DNA from: Chiridota heheva
Lineage: Eukaryota; Echinodermata; Holothuroidea; Apodida; Chiridotidae
DNA: 64,000 nucleotides
Assembly (NCBI GenBank): GCA_020152595.1
Contig: JAIGNY010001510.1
Coordinates: 1,163,501-1,227,500, forward strand
Reading direction: 5' to 3'
Both the position numbers and the translations under genes were made by a program. The notes beneath the pieces were generated by a model. It had not been told where the DNA came from. It ran no database searches and saw only the letters and a program-made list of their open reading frames with translations. Below are positions 46,490 to 57,501 of the stretch, piece after piece; position 1 is the first letter of the stretch; each line of letters starts with the position of its first letter.

Positions 46490-47040
46490 TATTCCCACAT
46501 CTGGAGTTGGAATTAATTATACAATTTTCCGAGGTTCTAAATAAAGGTCTCCCACAAAAAATTGTGACAGAAATAATTTTAATGTAGGGAATACATCTTT
46601 ATATGCTTCCCTCTTTTGCAATTAATGTACATTTTCATTGCACAATTATATGGGGACATTTTTAGAACACATATTTACCACATAAACTGTTGTTTACTCA
46701 AGAAATCTGAAGAGAAAAAAAAAAAATATATTTATTTCTGCAAATTCCTGATTTTCCTATGGTTATAAATGCTGAAACCATAGATTATGTCCAGCTCCAA
46801 TATAATCTAACTCTGATATTGGAGAAAAATTATATCTTTCTCTTCCTTTTTGAGAACAATCAACCAGAACCAAAAGGTTCATCGCACAATTACATGGGGA
46901 CATTTTTAATTTTTAAAGCACATATTTACCACATATACTGTTGTTTCTTCAAGAAATCTAAAATATTTTTTTAAAATTTCTTCCTGCGAATTCCTGATTT
47001 TCCTGTGGTCGTAGATTTTTTCCAGCTCTGCCTACATCAC
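46490..47040 (+). repeat. Interspersed repeat family R, copy 2, internally duplicated
   Basis: Matches the inverse of 8830-9100. The segment with GCACAATTATATGGGGACAT, CATATTTACCACATA and TGTTGTTTACTCAAGAAATC at about 46640-46760 recurs at about 46880-47010, each followed by TTCCTGATTTTCCT. A third relative is at 54870-55140. Confidence 0.7.
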
Positions 47041-47360
47041 AAATTTATCACGCACTGAAAATCTTTGGTCAACCATAACTTCAATATGAAATTGCTGTTT
47101 TTACTCAGTATTTCATATTCTTCTCACTAGGTAATTTTAACAGAAACTTTTTGTAGCTGCTCATAAACCTAAAAACATATATTCTTAGGTAAGTGTAATG
47201 ACAACTGATTCAATATCTCAATTGGTAGAACACTCAGAAAGTTAATTGTAACACACTTTGAGTATACATAATTGCATACAGAGCGCTAGCTATATAAGAG
47301 CGAAGCATTATTACTATAGCATATTCTTTGTTGTCTTCTTGCAGATAATAACTATAATTT

Positions 47361-47394
47361 AAGTAAGTTCCTTACCCTTTTGGGTAAGGAAGTT
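47361..47394. other. Hairpin with 14-bp stem and T4 loop
   Basis: TAAGTTCCTTACCC and GGGTAAGGAAGTTA pair with one mismatch around TTTT. It may be chance or part of an unrecognised repeat. There is no evidence of a terminator role. Confidence 0.5.
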
Positions 47395-47782
47395 ATACGC
47401 TTAGATTGTTCCCAATAAAAATCATTGATTTGAGGCAGATGGGAAACATGTAAACATGATGCAGTTGTCTATAAATATCAAACATTTTTTTTAAATAGAT
47501 CAAATCGCATTATTTTCATTACTTAAGTTTATAGAGATTATATTAATCTCTTCATCAGGAAATATGTCTTTGCTTTTGTCTTTCTGTCTACTGCTATGCT
47601 TGCCATATTACTGTTATGATCTAAGACAGCTGCTGTCATGGTTCTGGCATGCCAAATATACACTTATAAAGACATCTAGTACACCCAATAATATATTCAA
47701 AATTTAAGACAATCCATCAATTGATCCTATAACCCTGAGAATGAAAAATATATTTCATATACATCATACAAAAGATGTTTTA

Positions 47783-48011
47783 ATTCACTTGGTTGGTGCC
47801 GCGTCACATCCGGGAGATGACGTCATTTGCTGGAGTGAAAACAAAGCTTTGCGCGATACACGTGGGCAAGTCCGTATGTATTCACTGTGTGTGGTATGTA
47901 TGGCATGTAAACAAACACAGCTGATCGCTTTGCTTTCACTCCAGCGGCGCGGTTACTATGTGGTCTGATGACCTCAGGTCACGAAGTTCCCAGATATCCA
48001 ACCAAGTGAAT
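47783..48011. mobile_element. TIR element in the presumed FKBP8 3' UTR
   Basis: Ends ATTCACTTGGTTGG and CCAACCAAGTGAAT are perfect inverted repeats. An inner inverted pair is GCTGGAGTGAAAACAAAGC with GCTTTGCTTTCACTCCAGC. CpG-richer than its surroundings (GCGCGATACACGTGG, CCAGCGGCGCGG). No transposase. The nearest flanks TTTTA and ATAAAA may extend the repeat. Confidence 0.8.
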
Positions 48012-48165
48012 ATAAAATAACCGGCATGTTGGAATTGTATATTTTTGATCACCCTTTTCCAATGAATTACTGATTACACATGTGTGGGTTTCATAGTCTG
48101 TTCCACAAAGCTTTGATTTCCAGACCTGGAACCGGATGCACCTCATGATTCTTCAATCGAATTGA

Positions 48166-48255
48166 TCAATCAAATATAAGAAAAGTAACAGCAACACCAA
48201 TGACGGCCACTAAGATGGCAGACAGAATGATCCATTTGGTGGCCGATGCTGTATT
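48166..48255 (-). CDS. FKBP8: FKBP8 terminal coding exon: C-terminal membrane anchor and stop
   Basis: A 29-codon phase-0 exon plus TGA stop (48168-48166). It is preceded by an excellent acceptor, a TTCCTTTTCTTTTACAG tract. It encodes NTASATKW followed by a hydrophobic run of about 20 residues (IILSAILVAVIGVAVTF) and ends LIFD. This is a tail anchor with only a few residues after the membrane segment, as in FKBP8, whose tail directs it to the mitochondrial outer membrane and ER. Phase, order and strand match the two upstream exons. A TIR element at 47783-48011 lies within the presumed 3' untranslated region; no clear polyadenylation signal was assigned. Confidence 0.85.
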   Translation of the reverse strand, partial: NTASATKWIILSAILVAVIGVAVTFLIFD

Positions 48256-48354
48256 CTGTAAAAGAAAAGGAAGGTGTTGTTAATGAAAATATAATGAATA
48301 TTTAAATAATGATACCGGATAAATTAATCATTTGCATAGTGCGAGTTACTATAA

Positions 48355-49015
48355 GAGGTCTCAGCTATGGAAGGTAGATGTGCGGTCATCCATTTCCAGT
48401 AGAGGCGATCATCTGCATGTCTCACACACTCATTAAGGTTGAGACCCGTCCAATTTTTGACATCAGTCAGCCAGATCCTCCGTGGTCTGCCTCGAGCCCG
48501 TCTGCCATTCCCCTTTCCGTAATGAGTAGCTTCTGAAGTTTGTCTCCCCTTACAGCATGTCCAAATTACTTGAGTTTCCTTTGGGCTATCAGATTATTGA
48601 GGTTTAAGCATTCTTTATTTACTTTGATTAAAACATCTTTGTTACTCATATGTGTTGTGTATGGGACTTTAATAATTTTCCTATGAAGCCACATTTCAAA
48701 AGCATCAATCTTCTTCATAATATGTTGATTTAAAGTTCTGGTTTCACTAGAATATTGGAAAGTTGACAAAATATATTATCTAGTGAGCCGCTTTCTAGTT
48801 GCTATTTTTACTGATTTAGAAGTTAAAATGTCTTTCATGTTGATGAATCTTGCCTGGCTATTTTGATTCTTTTTGTTATCTCTGTGTCTGTTGTTCCATC
48901 TTCTGTGATTGGTTGACCTAAGTACTTGAACATCTTAACCTGTTCTAAGCACATTCCCTCTACCACAATGTTAACTTTCGGTTTAACCACTGCTCTACTG
49001 ACCACCATTGAGTAA
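48355..49015 (-). mobile_element. LINE reverse transcriptase C-terminal fragment
   Basis: On the minus strand it reads MVVSRAVVKPKVNIVVEG and MFKYLGQPITEDGTTDTEI, then after stops MKKIDAFEMWLHRKIIKVP with HMSNKDVLIKVNKECLNL and RARGRPRRIWLTDVKNW. These are the Y-L-G, A-F-E-M-W and R-G-R-P-R-x-x-W blocks typical downstream of the catalytic part of endonuclease-type LINE polymerases. Several in-frame stops make it inactive. It differs from the ALTWTPE family and lies in the last FKBP8 intron. Confidence 0.75.
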
Positions 49016-49237
49016 GTGTGATAGTGTAAGTAAGAGTGCTCAGAAGTTCACCATTCCACAAATGCTATACAAGCAATACAACAAGAAAAAGCATTTGATT
49101 CATTTTGACATTTCCATAATGATAAAAATAAGGATTTTCTTCATGTGGCATTTAAACAAGCTTTTCACCAAAGCACTTACAAATATCAATCGTCCACACA
49201 CACAGTGACACTAGGACAGAACTAAAGTCCCTGGGAA

Positions 49238-49735
49238 CTATGCTGGGGTGAGATTGCCTAATAGGAAGCTGCAGTTGCTATTTTTAAAGTCTCTGGTATG
49301 ATCCATCCTATGATTGAATCCTGGCCCCCGGCAATTGTTGCAGAAGGGTTGGGGGGAGCCAATAAGGAGGTGGGAGTGAGTGAGGTGGGTGTGACCTATT
49401 CTAAGATGGGTAATATGAACGTTGTCCACACGAGAAAGGTGGATGGTGGGTTTGATCGGAATAGTGGGATTGTTATCAATTTGGGAGTCCCATGAGGTTT
49501 GCCAGCGGACACAAACAAGGGAAGCGATAGGCGGTTTGATGTCAGGAAGGGTTTTGTGAAATGGGGTAGGGAGGAGGTTGAGGGCAAGCTTAGCGGCTGC
49601 ATCAGCCCTGTCATTGTCAGAGATGCCAACATGGCTGGGTTTTCAGAAGAAAAGAATACTTTTTTCCTGCAGAGGGTGGGCGAAAGTAATTTTCGTCGGA
49701 GGAGGTGGGATGTGGAGTTATCTCATGTAAGATAG
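49238..49735 (-). mobile_element. I/Jockey-type LINE RNase H fragment
   Basis: Minus-strand reading KPSHVGISDNDRADAAAK matches the end of the LINE RNase H domain (compare WIPSHVGIPGNERAD in the 62-kb copy). It is followed by about 90 residues and FCNNCRG, the start of the terminal zinc-knuckle-like motif, where the fragment ends. Frameshifts and stops are present. Confidence 0.75.
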
Positions 49736-50896
49736 CCTTGCTTGATCCTTGAACTAATCTTTTAAATGCTTTAGGAGGCCGGCACCTTCAGGTACCATTG
49801 AAAAGCAGGCAGGTATGAATATTCATGACATATCAGAAACATTGCTTTATGAATGCACAAACAATAATCGAGCTGTAGATGAGCTTTTCCACAATTTTAA
49901 TGAACGAATTTATTCATGATTTATTTATTACGTGATGATCTTGACAGCTTTTTGACTAGACTTTGAAAAAAAAAAAAAAGAGGTTCTTCCTACTTACAAA
50001 TTTGAAGACTGGCTCAGGCTACGGGAGAGAATAACTTTGTACAGTTAATGACAATCCTCAAACAACATAGACAATTTTGACACAAAAATGTCACATGAAG
50101 CAAATGGGATTGAAAGCTCTGATTTTATTTTTTAAATTAATTACCAATAATCAGATCAAGGGCGTTTAAGGGTTAACCCATTATTCATTGTGCATTGTCA
50201 CAGATTAACCATAGAAGCTGGGCACTTTATTTAGGGATGTGAAGCCGAGGGCATCCATAGATATCGGTGACACAGATGCTATGGTTAATCCATGAAAACG
50301 CATGATAAATTATGGGTAAACCCTCTTCATTTATATAATTTCATTATAAATAATTCAACCGACCAATTATGGAAATTGAAGGTTTTATTAGCTAATAATT
50401 TCCTTTTTTGAACAAATATTACAGGATTACTTTCATCAACAAATGGCAGTTAGATGCAATCGCATTGTAACAAGTATTACACAATGGTGATAAAACTCTA
50501 CAATTATATCATACGCAGAAAAAAGTAACCCCTTTTCAAATTCACTTCAGATGAAAATGGTTGTTTTGATGATTATCAGTTTCATACAAAATAAATTCAC
50601 AAATTAAATGCATCAGTTATGTTGATGTACGAAGGATTAGAGTCATCAAAATACTAAAATAACTTCATTCTTTTCAATCAAAATTTGATTAAATGTAAAC
50701 CTATGTAGGCTACCCAGAGTCAATCATTCTATAATGTATGCTAGCCCAGACTGCCAGAGCATGCAGCAGTACAATATGTTTGAACGTACGTAGGCCATGG
50801 CGTAAGCACGCATGTGGAATACAAATTTACGTTAAACATTAAAGTTAAACATGGAAACTTTCGAAAAAATGCAAAATTGAAGCATTAAAATCTTAC
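49736..50896. other. Intronic stretch without recognisable feature
   Basis: AT-rich; an A-run lies at 49968-49979. Nothing further is supported. Confidence 0.45.
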
Positions 50897-51252
50897 CAAA
50901 GGCATAGCCAGGTTCGTATTTTTTGGGGAAGGGGAGGGGGTGGATCTGCCAGTGGAATATGCTTTGTACATTTGGCGTAGGGTCTAGGGGCCTGTCCAAG
51001 GTCCCCTAGTGAGGTCCAAGTGCGAAGACCCAGGAAGCTATGCATTTGGGTGGACTAGAAGGGTGCCTAAAAATGTATAATATTGTATTCGATCGCCCAA
51101 TATATCAGCTAAGTAAAAATGTAAAATCATATTGCAAATGATAAAAATCACTGTCCATGACTAATCATTTGAAAAAGTCAGTCTTTCTTTCTTTTGGATT
51201 TTTTTTGGGGGAGGGGGGCCACCACTCCCATCGCTCCCTGGCTACACACCTA
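50897..51252. mobile_element. MITE-like segment with AGCCAGG/CCTGGCT ends
   Basis: Left end AAAGGCATAGCCAGG and right end CCCTGGCTACACACCT are inverted. GGGGAAGGGGAGGGGG near the left and GGGGGAGGGGGGCC near the right recall the 36259-36446 element (CATAGCCA ends). An internal GAAGCTATGCATTTGGG could mark the end of a nested or adjacent copy. Target duplication not resolved. Confidence 0.5.
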
Positions 51253-52084
51253 AATCTAACAATAAAATCATGCAACTACCGATGAGCTGGACATTCACAG
51301 TACAATCACAGTGCTGTTTGAAAATCATCACGTTGGTGACATTTTCGCTTTCAACATGTGGGATAACCTGCGTTAGGCTGGTGTTGTTTGTTGCATAATA
51401 TATACTGTACTGCGCCTAAGCCTTTTATTGCATTGTGTACTGCCATTTGGAGTCACTTAGATTTGTTGTGTCGATGCAGCAGCCAACAAAAGATCGGAGC
51501 AGTGAAGTTTCTGTTCATAGGATATTGTCTTGGCAGTAGGTATATTTACATATGCCAATTTTGTACAATGAACTTTTCAAAACTTTCCGTTGCTAAGGGA
51601 TTTGCCTGTACTTCTATTTTCAGAACTGAAAGCCGTGCAGTTCGGGGGCTGTTGCCATGCATAGCCGCAGATCAACCAGATGTTCAATTGACATCTTTCG
51701 ACCAATCAAATTCTATAATTCTTACCACATATAAATGAATTAATAAAGTTCATGCACATGTAGTTTGTTTGGTTGTCATTAAAACAGCAAGTTTTCTTTA
51801 TCATGATCAGTAGGTTTGGTTGGTTTCTTGGTTTACCAAGGTTTATAACGTCCCAACAGACCTCCATTGCAGTATTTATATCAAGATGCCCACAGCCACT
51901 TTATTAAGCAGTCATGGAAAACTGGTTCTGAAAGATCAGTTCTAAGCAGTTTGGCTACAGTGCTTTTGATCTTAGGTAGATTTTACCTTTTCAGTGAAAA
52001 TCTCAACACAAGATCCAAGCTCAGGCTTTATACAAGAGTGCATCCTGGTTTAAATTGTTCTGTTTCCATCTGTATAAAACATCT

Positions 52085-53735
52085 GTATGGACTACATGTT
52101 ATACTGTGGGTTGTTTAGGTGCAAACATTAATTTATGCATTGACTACATGTTGTAGTGTGGGATATTTGGGTCAAAGATTAATTTATGCATGGTCTACAT
52201 GTTATACTGTGGGTTGTTTCGGTGCAAACATTAATTTATGCATGGACTACATGTTGTAGTGTGGGCTATTTAAGTCAAAGATTAATTTATGCATGGTCTA
52301 CATGTTGTGGTGTGGAATATTTGGGTCAAAGATTAATTCATGCATGGTCTACATGTTATACTGTGGGTTGTTTGGGTGCAAACATTAATTTATGCATGGA
52401 CTACATGTTGTAGTGTGGGCTATTTGGGTCAAAGATTAATTTATGCATGGACTACATGTTGTAGTGTGGGATATTTGGGTCAAAGATTAATTCATGCATG
52501 GTCTCCATGTTATACTGTGGGTTGTTTGGGTGCAAACATTAATTTATGCATGGACTACATGTTGTAGTGTGGGCTATTTGGGTCAAAGATTAATTTATGC
52601 ATGGACTACATGTTGTAGTGTGGGCTATTTGGGTCAAAGATTAATTTATGCATGGTCTACATGTTGTAGTGTAGGATATTTGGGTCAAAGATTAATTTAT
52701 GAATGGTCTACATGTTGTAGTGTGGGATAATTGGGTCAAAGATTAATTTATGCATGGTCTACATGTTGAAGTGTGGGCTATTTGGGTCAAAGATTAATTT
52801 ATGCATGGTCTAAATGTTGAAGTGTGGGCTATTTGGGTCAAAGATTAATTTATGCATGGTCTACATGTTGAAGTGTGGGCTATTTGGGTCAAAGATTAAT
52901 TTATGCATGGTCTACATGTTGAAGTGTGGGCTATTTGGGTCAAAGATTAATTTATGCATGGTCTACATGTTGAAGTGTGGGATATTTGGGTCAAACATTA
53001 ATTTATGCATGGTCTACATGTTGTAGTGTGGGCTATTTGGGTCAAAGAATAATTTATGCATGGTCTACATGTTATACTGTGGGTTGTTTAGGTGCAAACA
53101 TTAATTTATGCATGGTCTACATGTTGAAGTGTGGGATATTTGGGTCAAACATTAATTTATGCATGGACTACATGTTGTAGTGTGGGCTATTTGGGTCAAA
53201 GATTAATTTATGCATGGTCTACATGTTGTAGTGTAGGATATTTGGGTCAAAGATTAATTTATGCATGGTCTAAATGTTGAAGTGTGGGCTATTTGGGTCA
53301 AAGATTAATTTATGCATGGTCTACATGTTGAAGTGTGGGCTATTTGGGTCAAAGATTAATTTATGCATGGTCTACATGTTGAAGTGTGGGCTATTTGGGT
53401 CAAAGATTAATTTATGCATGGTCTACATGTTGAAGTGTGGGATATTTGGGTCAAACATTAATTTATGCATGGTCTACATGTTGTAGTGTGGGCTATTTGG
53501 GTCAAAGAATAATTTATGCATGGTCTACATGTTATACTGTGGGTTGTTTAGGTGCAAACATTAATTTATGCATGGTCTACATGTTGAAGTGTGGGCTATT
53601 TGGGTCAAAGATTAATTTATGCATGGTCTACATGTTGAAGTGTGGGATATTTGGGTCAAACATTAATTTATGCATGGTCTACATGTTGTAGTGTGGGCTA
53701 TTTGGGTCAAAGATTAATCTAGGCATTAACTACAT
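52085..53735. repeat. 51/52-bp tandem array A with higher-order structure
   Basis: Two unit types: 51 bp (TACATGTTGAAGTGTGGGC, TATTTGGGTCAAAGATTAAT, TTATGCATGGTC) and 52 bp (with TTATACTGTGGGTTGTTT and GTGCAAACATT). At the left they form 154-bp trimers (phases at 52186, 52340 and 52494). Further right a 460-bp, nine-unit block is repeated (52814 and 53274). Open frames through it with MVYMLKCGLFGSKINLC repeats are artefacts. Confidence 0.93.
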
Positions 53736-53788
53736 GTTGTAGTGTGAGTTCTTTTTTTGACGTACACGAAGCCTGTGTATATTATATT

Positions 53789-53892
53789 CAGTGGTGCAAC
53801 AATCAGGTAGGAAAAGGGTGGGATTTGGGGTCTTCAATCAATGACACTGCGATAAATTCCCAAGGGCTTGTACAACTCTAGTTTCACCACTG
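53789..53892. mobile_element. 104-bp hAT-like MITE, copy in block A
   Basis: Ends CAGTGGTGCAAC and GTTTCACCACTG are inverted repeats. Flanks ATTATATT (53781-53788) and ATTATGTT (53893-53900) match at 7 of 8, as expected for hAT target duplication. Confidence 0.82.
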
Positions 53893-54057
53893 ATTATGTT
53901 AGTATTTTCTCCTTGAATTGTGCACATGTGTACAGAATATTAAAACATTTAATCTAATTTTGATTAAAGGCCAGGTGGGCTCAGTTATTTTTGGTGGCTG
54001 ATTCTTTTTCAAGAGGAAAATGTTACCATTTCCTCTTCTATCATTTCTATTTCAAGG

Positions 54058-54650
54058 ATGGAGATTTGTGTGTCTTTAACTGACCAGTATCCAGTGGCAA
54101 CGGATAGTCCGGAAAGCTGTACTCCATATGGAGTAATTCAAGACCAGTCAAACGTCAATCGAATGCTTTGTAATGATCTAATTAGGAATCCTGAGACACA
54201 CTGTAAATATGTGCTTGAAATATGTTTTATCTTTAAGTGTCTGATAGGCAATGCACCTCATTATCTTATTGATTTGGTTTCCCTTTATTGTCCCAGTCGT
54301 TCCCTTCGTTCTGCGTCAGCATATTTATTGACTGTCCCCCGTGTTAACCAAAGGTTTGGTGAAAGAATGTTTGCTTACAGTATGCTGAGCCAGTTCTCTA
54401 GAATGCCCTGCCCTATCATGTCAAGGGGAGCCCAAATATTAATTCATTTAAGAAGTCAGTAAAGACATTATTTTTTCGTAGTGCTTTCAAATTGGGTAAT
54501 TAGACTGTCATTGGTTTATTTGCTTAGGAAATTACCCTGTTATGTAATTATGTTAAGTGTAACTATGGCTAGCATTACAAAGTGCATTGAAACTTTGTTG
54601 TGATTGTGTGCTATATAAGTATACATATTATCATTATTATTACTATTATA
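54058..54650 (+). mobile_element. CR1/L2-like LINE 3' end, block A
   Basis: The frame contains CFIFKCLIGNAPHYLIDLVS, YCPSRSLRS, LLTVPRVNQRFGERMFAYS and a near-terminal FFRSAFKLGN-like tail in another frame. These resemble the C-terminal end of CR1/L2-type LINE polyproteins (FK-x-L-x-G-x-APxYL-x-DL, PSRSLRS, G-x-R-x-F). A TAA stop after LRSQ truncates it. The element ends in a TATTATCATTATTATT-type tail at about 54625-54650. Confidence 0.7.
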
Positions 54651-54869
54651 AATATATTTTTAAAAGGGAAAGAAAGACTTGTTCTGATATATTAATTCCT
54701 AAGGTACATTTCCATCTTTTTCACTTCGCTTCACTTCAAAGTCTTTCACTCTTTCTATTCTTTAACCTGTGTATTGAAGGAACTCAATTTGAGAATATGA
54801 AATACTAAATTCTGCAGATTTGAAGAGCTGTACGAGTATGAAATGAAGACTTGCACCAACCAGGGTACG

Positions 54870-55140
54870 GAGTTGGAATTAATGATAAAAGTTCGCGCAG
54901 TTCCAACTGAATGTGTCCCAAATATTCCTGCAAAAAATCACAGAATAAAAAGTGCAATGAATTATTGCTTGCTTTTATTTTTATTTATTGGACTCTTTTT
55001 CTTCTTCATTTTATAAAAGACAATATAACTTGAATTTATTGGGTTTGTTTTCTTCCCAATTTTTTTTTTATGAATAAAAGAGTTTCTTCCCGCAAACTCC
55101 TGTTTTTCCTGCAGAACCGAAGATTTTTTCCAAATCCGCG
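54870..55140. repeat. Interspersed repeat family R, copy 3 (diverged)
   Basis: Words CGGAGTTGGAATTAATGAT, TTCTTCCCGCAAACTCCTG, TTTTTCCTGCAGAAC and GATTTTTTCCAAATC parallel those of the 46490-47040 copy in the same order. It occupies the spacer between duplication blocks A and B. Confidence 0.5.
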
Positions 55141-55447
55141 ACCGTATGTCATTAAAACAGCAAGTTTTCTTTATCATGATCAGTAGGTTTGGTTTGTTGG
55201 TTGGTTAACCAAGATTTATAACGTCCCAACATACCTCCATTGCAGTATTTACATCAAGGCGCCCACAGCCATTTTATTAAGCAGTCATGGAAAACTGGTT
55301 CTGAAAGATCAGTTCTGAGCAGTTTGGCTACAGTGCTTTTGATCTTAGGTAGATTTTACCTTTTCAGTGAAAATCTCAACACAATATCCAAGCTCAGGCT
55401 TTATACAAGAGTGCATCCTGGTTTAAATTGTTCTGTTTCCATCTGTA

Positions 55448-56305
55448 TAAAACATCTGTATGGACTACATGTTATACTGTGGGTTGTTTGGGTGCAAACA
55501 TTAATTTATGCATTGACTACATGTTGTAGTGTGGGCTATTTGGGTCAAAGATTAATTTATGCATGGTCTACATGTTTTACTGTGGGTTGTTTGGGTACAA
55601 ACATTAATTTATGCATGGACTACATGTTGTAGTGTGGGCTATTTGGGTCAAAGATTAATTTATGCATGGTCTACATGTTATACTGTGGGTTGTTTGGGTG
55701 CAAACATTAATTTATGCATTGACTGCATGTTGTAGTGTGGGCTATTTGGGTCAAAGATTAATTTATGCATGGTCTATATGTTATACTGTGGGTTGTTTGG
55801 GTGCAAACATTAATTTATGCATGGACTACATGTTGTAGTGTGGGCTATTTGGGTCAAAGATTAATTTATGCATGGTCTACATGTTATACTGTGGGTTGTT
55901 TGGGTGCAAACATTAATTTATGCATTGACTGCATGTTGTAGTGTGGGCTATTTGGGTCAAAGATTAATTTATGCATGGTCTACATGTTATACTGTGGGTT
56001 GTTTAGGTGCAAACATTAATTTATGCATGGACTACATGTTGTAGTGTGGGCTATTTGGGTCAAAGATTAATTTATGCATGGTCTACATGATGTAGTGTGG
56101 GATATTTTAGTCAAAGATTAATTTATGCATGGTCTACATGTTATACTGTGGGTTGTTTGGGTGCAAAGATTAATTTATGCATGGACTACATGTTGTAGTG
56201 TGGGCTATTTTGGTCAAAGATTAATTTATGCATGGTCTACATGTTGTAGTGTAGGATATTTGGGTCAAAGATTAATTTATGCATGAACTACATGTTGTAG
56301 TGTGA
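55448..56305. repeat. 51/52-bp tandem array B
   Basis: Same two unit types as array A, but mostly alternating as 103-bp dimers. The nine-unit 460-bp order of array A is absent. Confidence 0.92.
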
Positions 56306-56346
56306 GTTCTTTCTCTGATGCACATGAAGCCTGTGTATATTATATT

Positions 56347-56450
56347 CAGTGGTGCAACAATAAGGTAGGAATAGGGTGGGATTTGGGGTCTCTGATCAAT
56401 GACACTGCGATAAATTCCCAAGGGCTTTTACAACTCTAGTTTCACCACTG
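56347..56450. mobile_element. 104-bp hAT-like MITE, copy in block B
   Basis: Identical ends, length and flanking duplication (ATTATATT, ATTATGTT) to 53789-53892, so it is inherited through block duplication. Confidence 0.82.
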
Positions 56451-56615
56451 ATTATGTTAATATTTTCTCCTTGAATTGTGCACATGTGTACAGAATATCA
56501 AAACATTTAATCTAATTTTGATTAAAGGCCAGGTGGGTTTGGTTATTTTTGGTGGCTGATTCTGTTTCAAGAGGAAAATGTTACCATTTCCTCTTCTATA
56601 ATTTATATTTCAAGG

Positions 56616-57215
56616 ATGGAGATTTGCGTGTCTTTAGTGGATTCAACTGACCAGTATCCAGTGGCAACGGATAGTCCGGAAAGCTGTACTCCCTATGGAT
56701 TAATTCAAGACCAGTCAAACGTCAATCGAATGCTTTGTAATGATCTAATTAGGAATCCTGAGACATACTGTAAATATGTGCTTGAAATATGTTTTATCTT
56801 CAAGTGTCTGATAGGCAATGCACCTCATTATCTTATTGATTTGGTTTCCCTTTATTGTCCCAGTCGTTCCCTTCGTTCTGTGTCAGCAAATATTTTGACT
56901 GTCCCCCGTGTTAACAAAAGGTTTGGTGAGAGAATGTTTGCTTACAGTATGCTGGGCCAGTTCTCTAGAATGCCCTGCCCTATCATGTCAAGGGGAGCCC
57001 CAATATTAATTAATTTAAGAAGTCAGTACAGACATTATTTTTTCGTAGTGCTTTCAAATTGGGTAATTAGACTGGCACTGGTTTATTTGCTTAGGAAATT
57101 ACCCTGTTATGTTATTATGTTAAGTGTAACTATGGTTAGCATTACAAAGTGCATTGAAACTTTGTTGTGATTGTGCGCTATATAAGTATACATATTATTA
57201 TTATTATTATTATTA
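56616..57215 (+). mobile_element. CR1/L2-like LINE 3' end, block B
   Basis: Same as the block A fragment, but LRSQ is followed by TAC in place of TAA, so the frame stays open to 184 codons. It still lacks everything upstream of the C-terminal region. The tail is a clean TATTATTATTATTATT run at about 57194-57215. Confidence 0.7.
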
Positions 57216-57501
57216 TAAATATATTTTTAAAGGGAAAGAAAGACTTGTTCTGATATATTAATTCCTAAGGTACATTTCCATCTTTTCCCTAACCTACAAA
57301 CAAATTTAGCCTAAATATTTGCCACTTTGAAGATCTCCGTAGAGCTAAGAATAGATCATGACAGAAGTCAATGTAGATACTCTGGTTCTGGCAGAACATC
57401 ATAACCTGGTGTATCCTCACAACTGACAAAATTCAAATTGTTTGGAGTGCAAAGAAAGTTGCAGATCTACTGCTGCTATAATATGAAGTGGCAATGTCCA
57501 T

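Larger units (their letters stand above)
51774..54720. repeat. Segmental duplication block, copy A (2.95 kb)
   Basis: Starts TGTCATTAAAACAGCAAG and ends TACATTTCCATCTTTT. It contains, in order, a 0.3-kb leader, the 51/52-bp array, a 104-bp hAT-like MITE and a LINE 3' end with a TTA-rich tail. The same order is found at 55147-57286, including the same MITE at the same insertion site, so the block was duplicated as one piece. Confidence 0.9.
55147..57286. repeat. Segmental duplication block, copy B (2.14 kb)
   Basis: Same start and end sequences and internal order as 51774-54720. Shorter because its tandem array is about 0.85 kb in place of 1.65 kb. The leader and LINE parts differ from copy A by scattered substitutions. 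Confidence 0.9.

Noticed and set aside
47741-47968. 75-codon plus-strand frame near the FKBP8 end
   Set aside because: It lies within the inverted-repeat element 47783-48011 and reflects its palindromic arms.
51388-51738. 116-codon plus-strand frame with an acceptor-like CTTCTATTTTCAG at 51611-51623 and AATAAA at 51742
   Set aside because: It could mimic a terminal exon, but no homology, upstream exon or conserved motif is visible, and it lies in the FKBP8 intron on the opposite strand.
52186-53691. Repeated open frames reading MVYMLKCGLFGSKINLC
   Set aside because: They are generated by the 51-bp array. The 52-bp units break the frame, and no non-repeat protein is attached.
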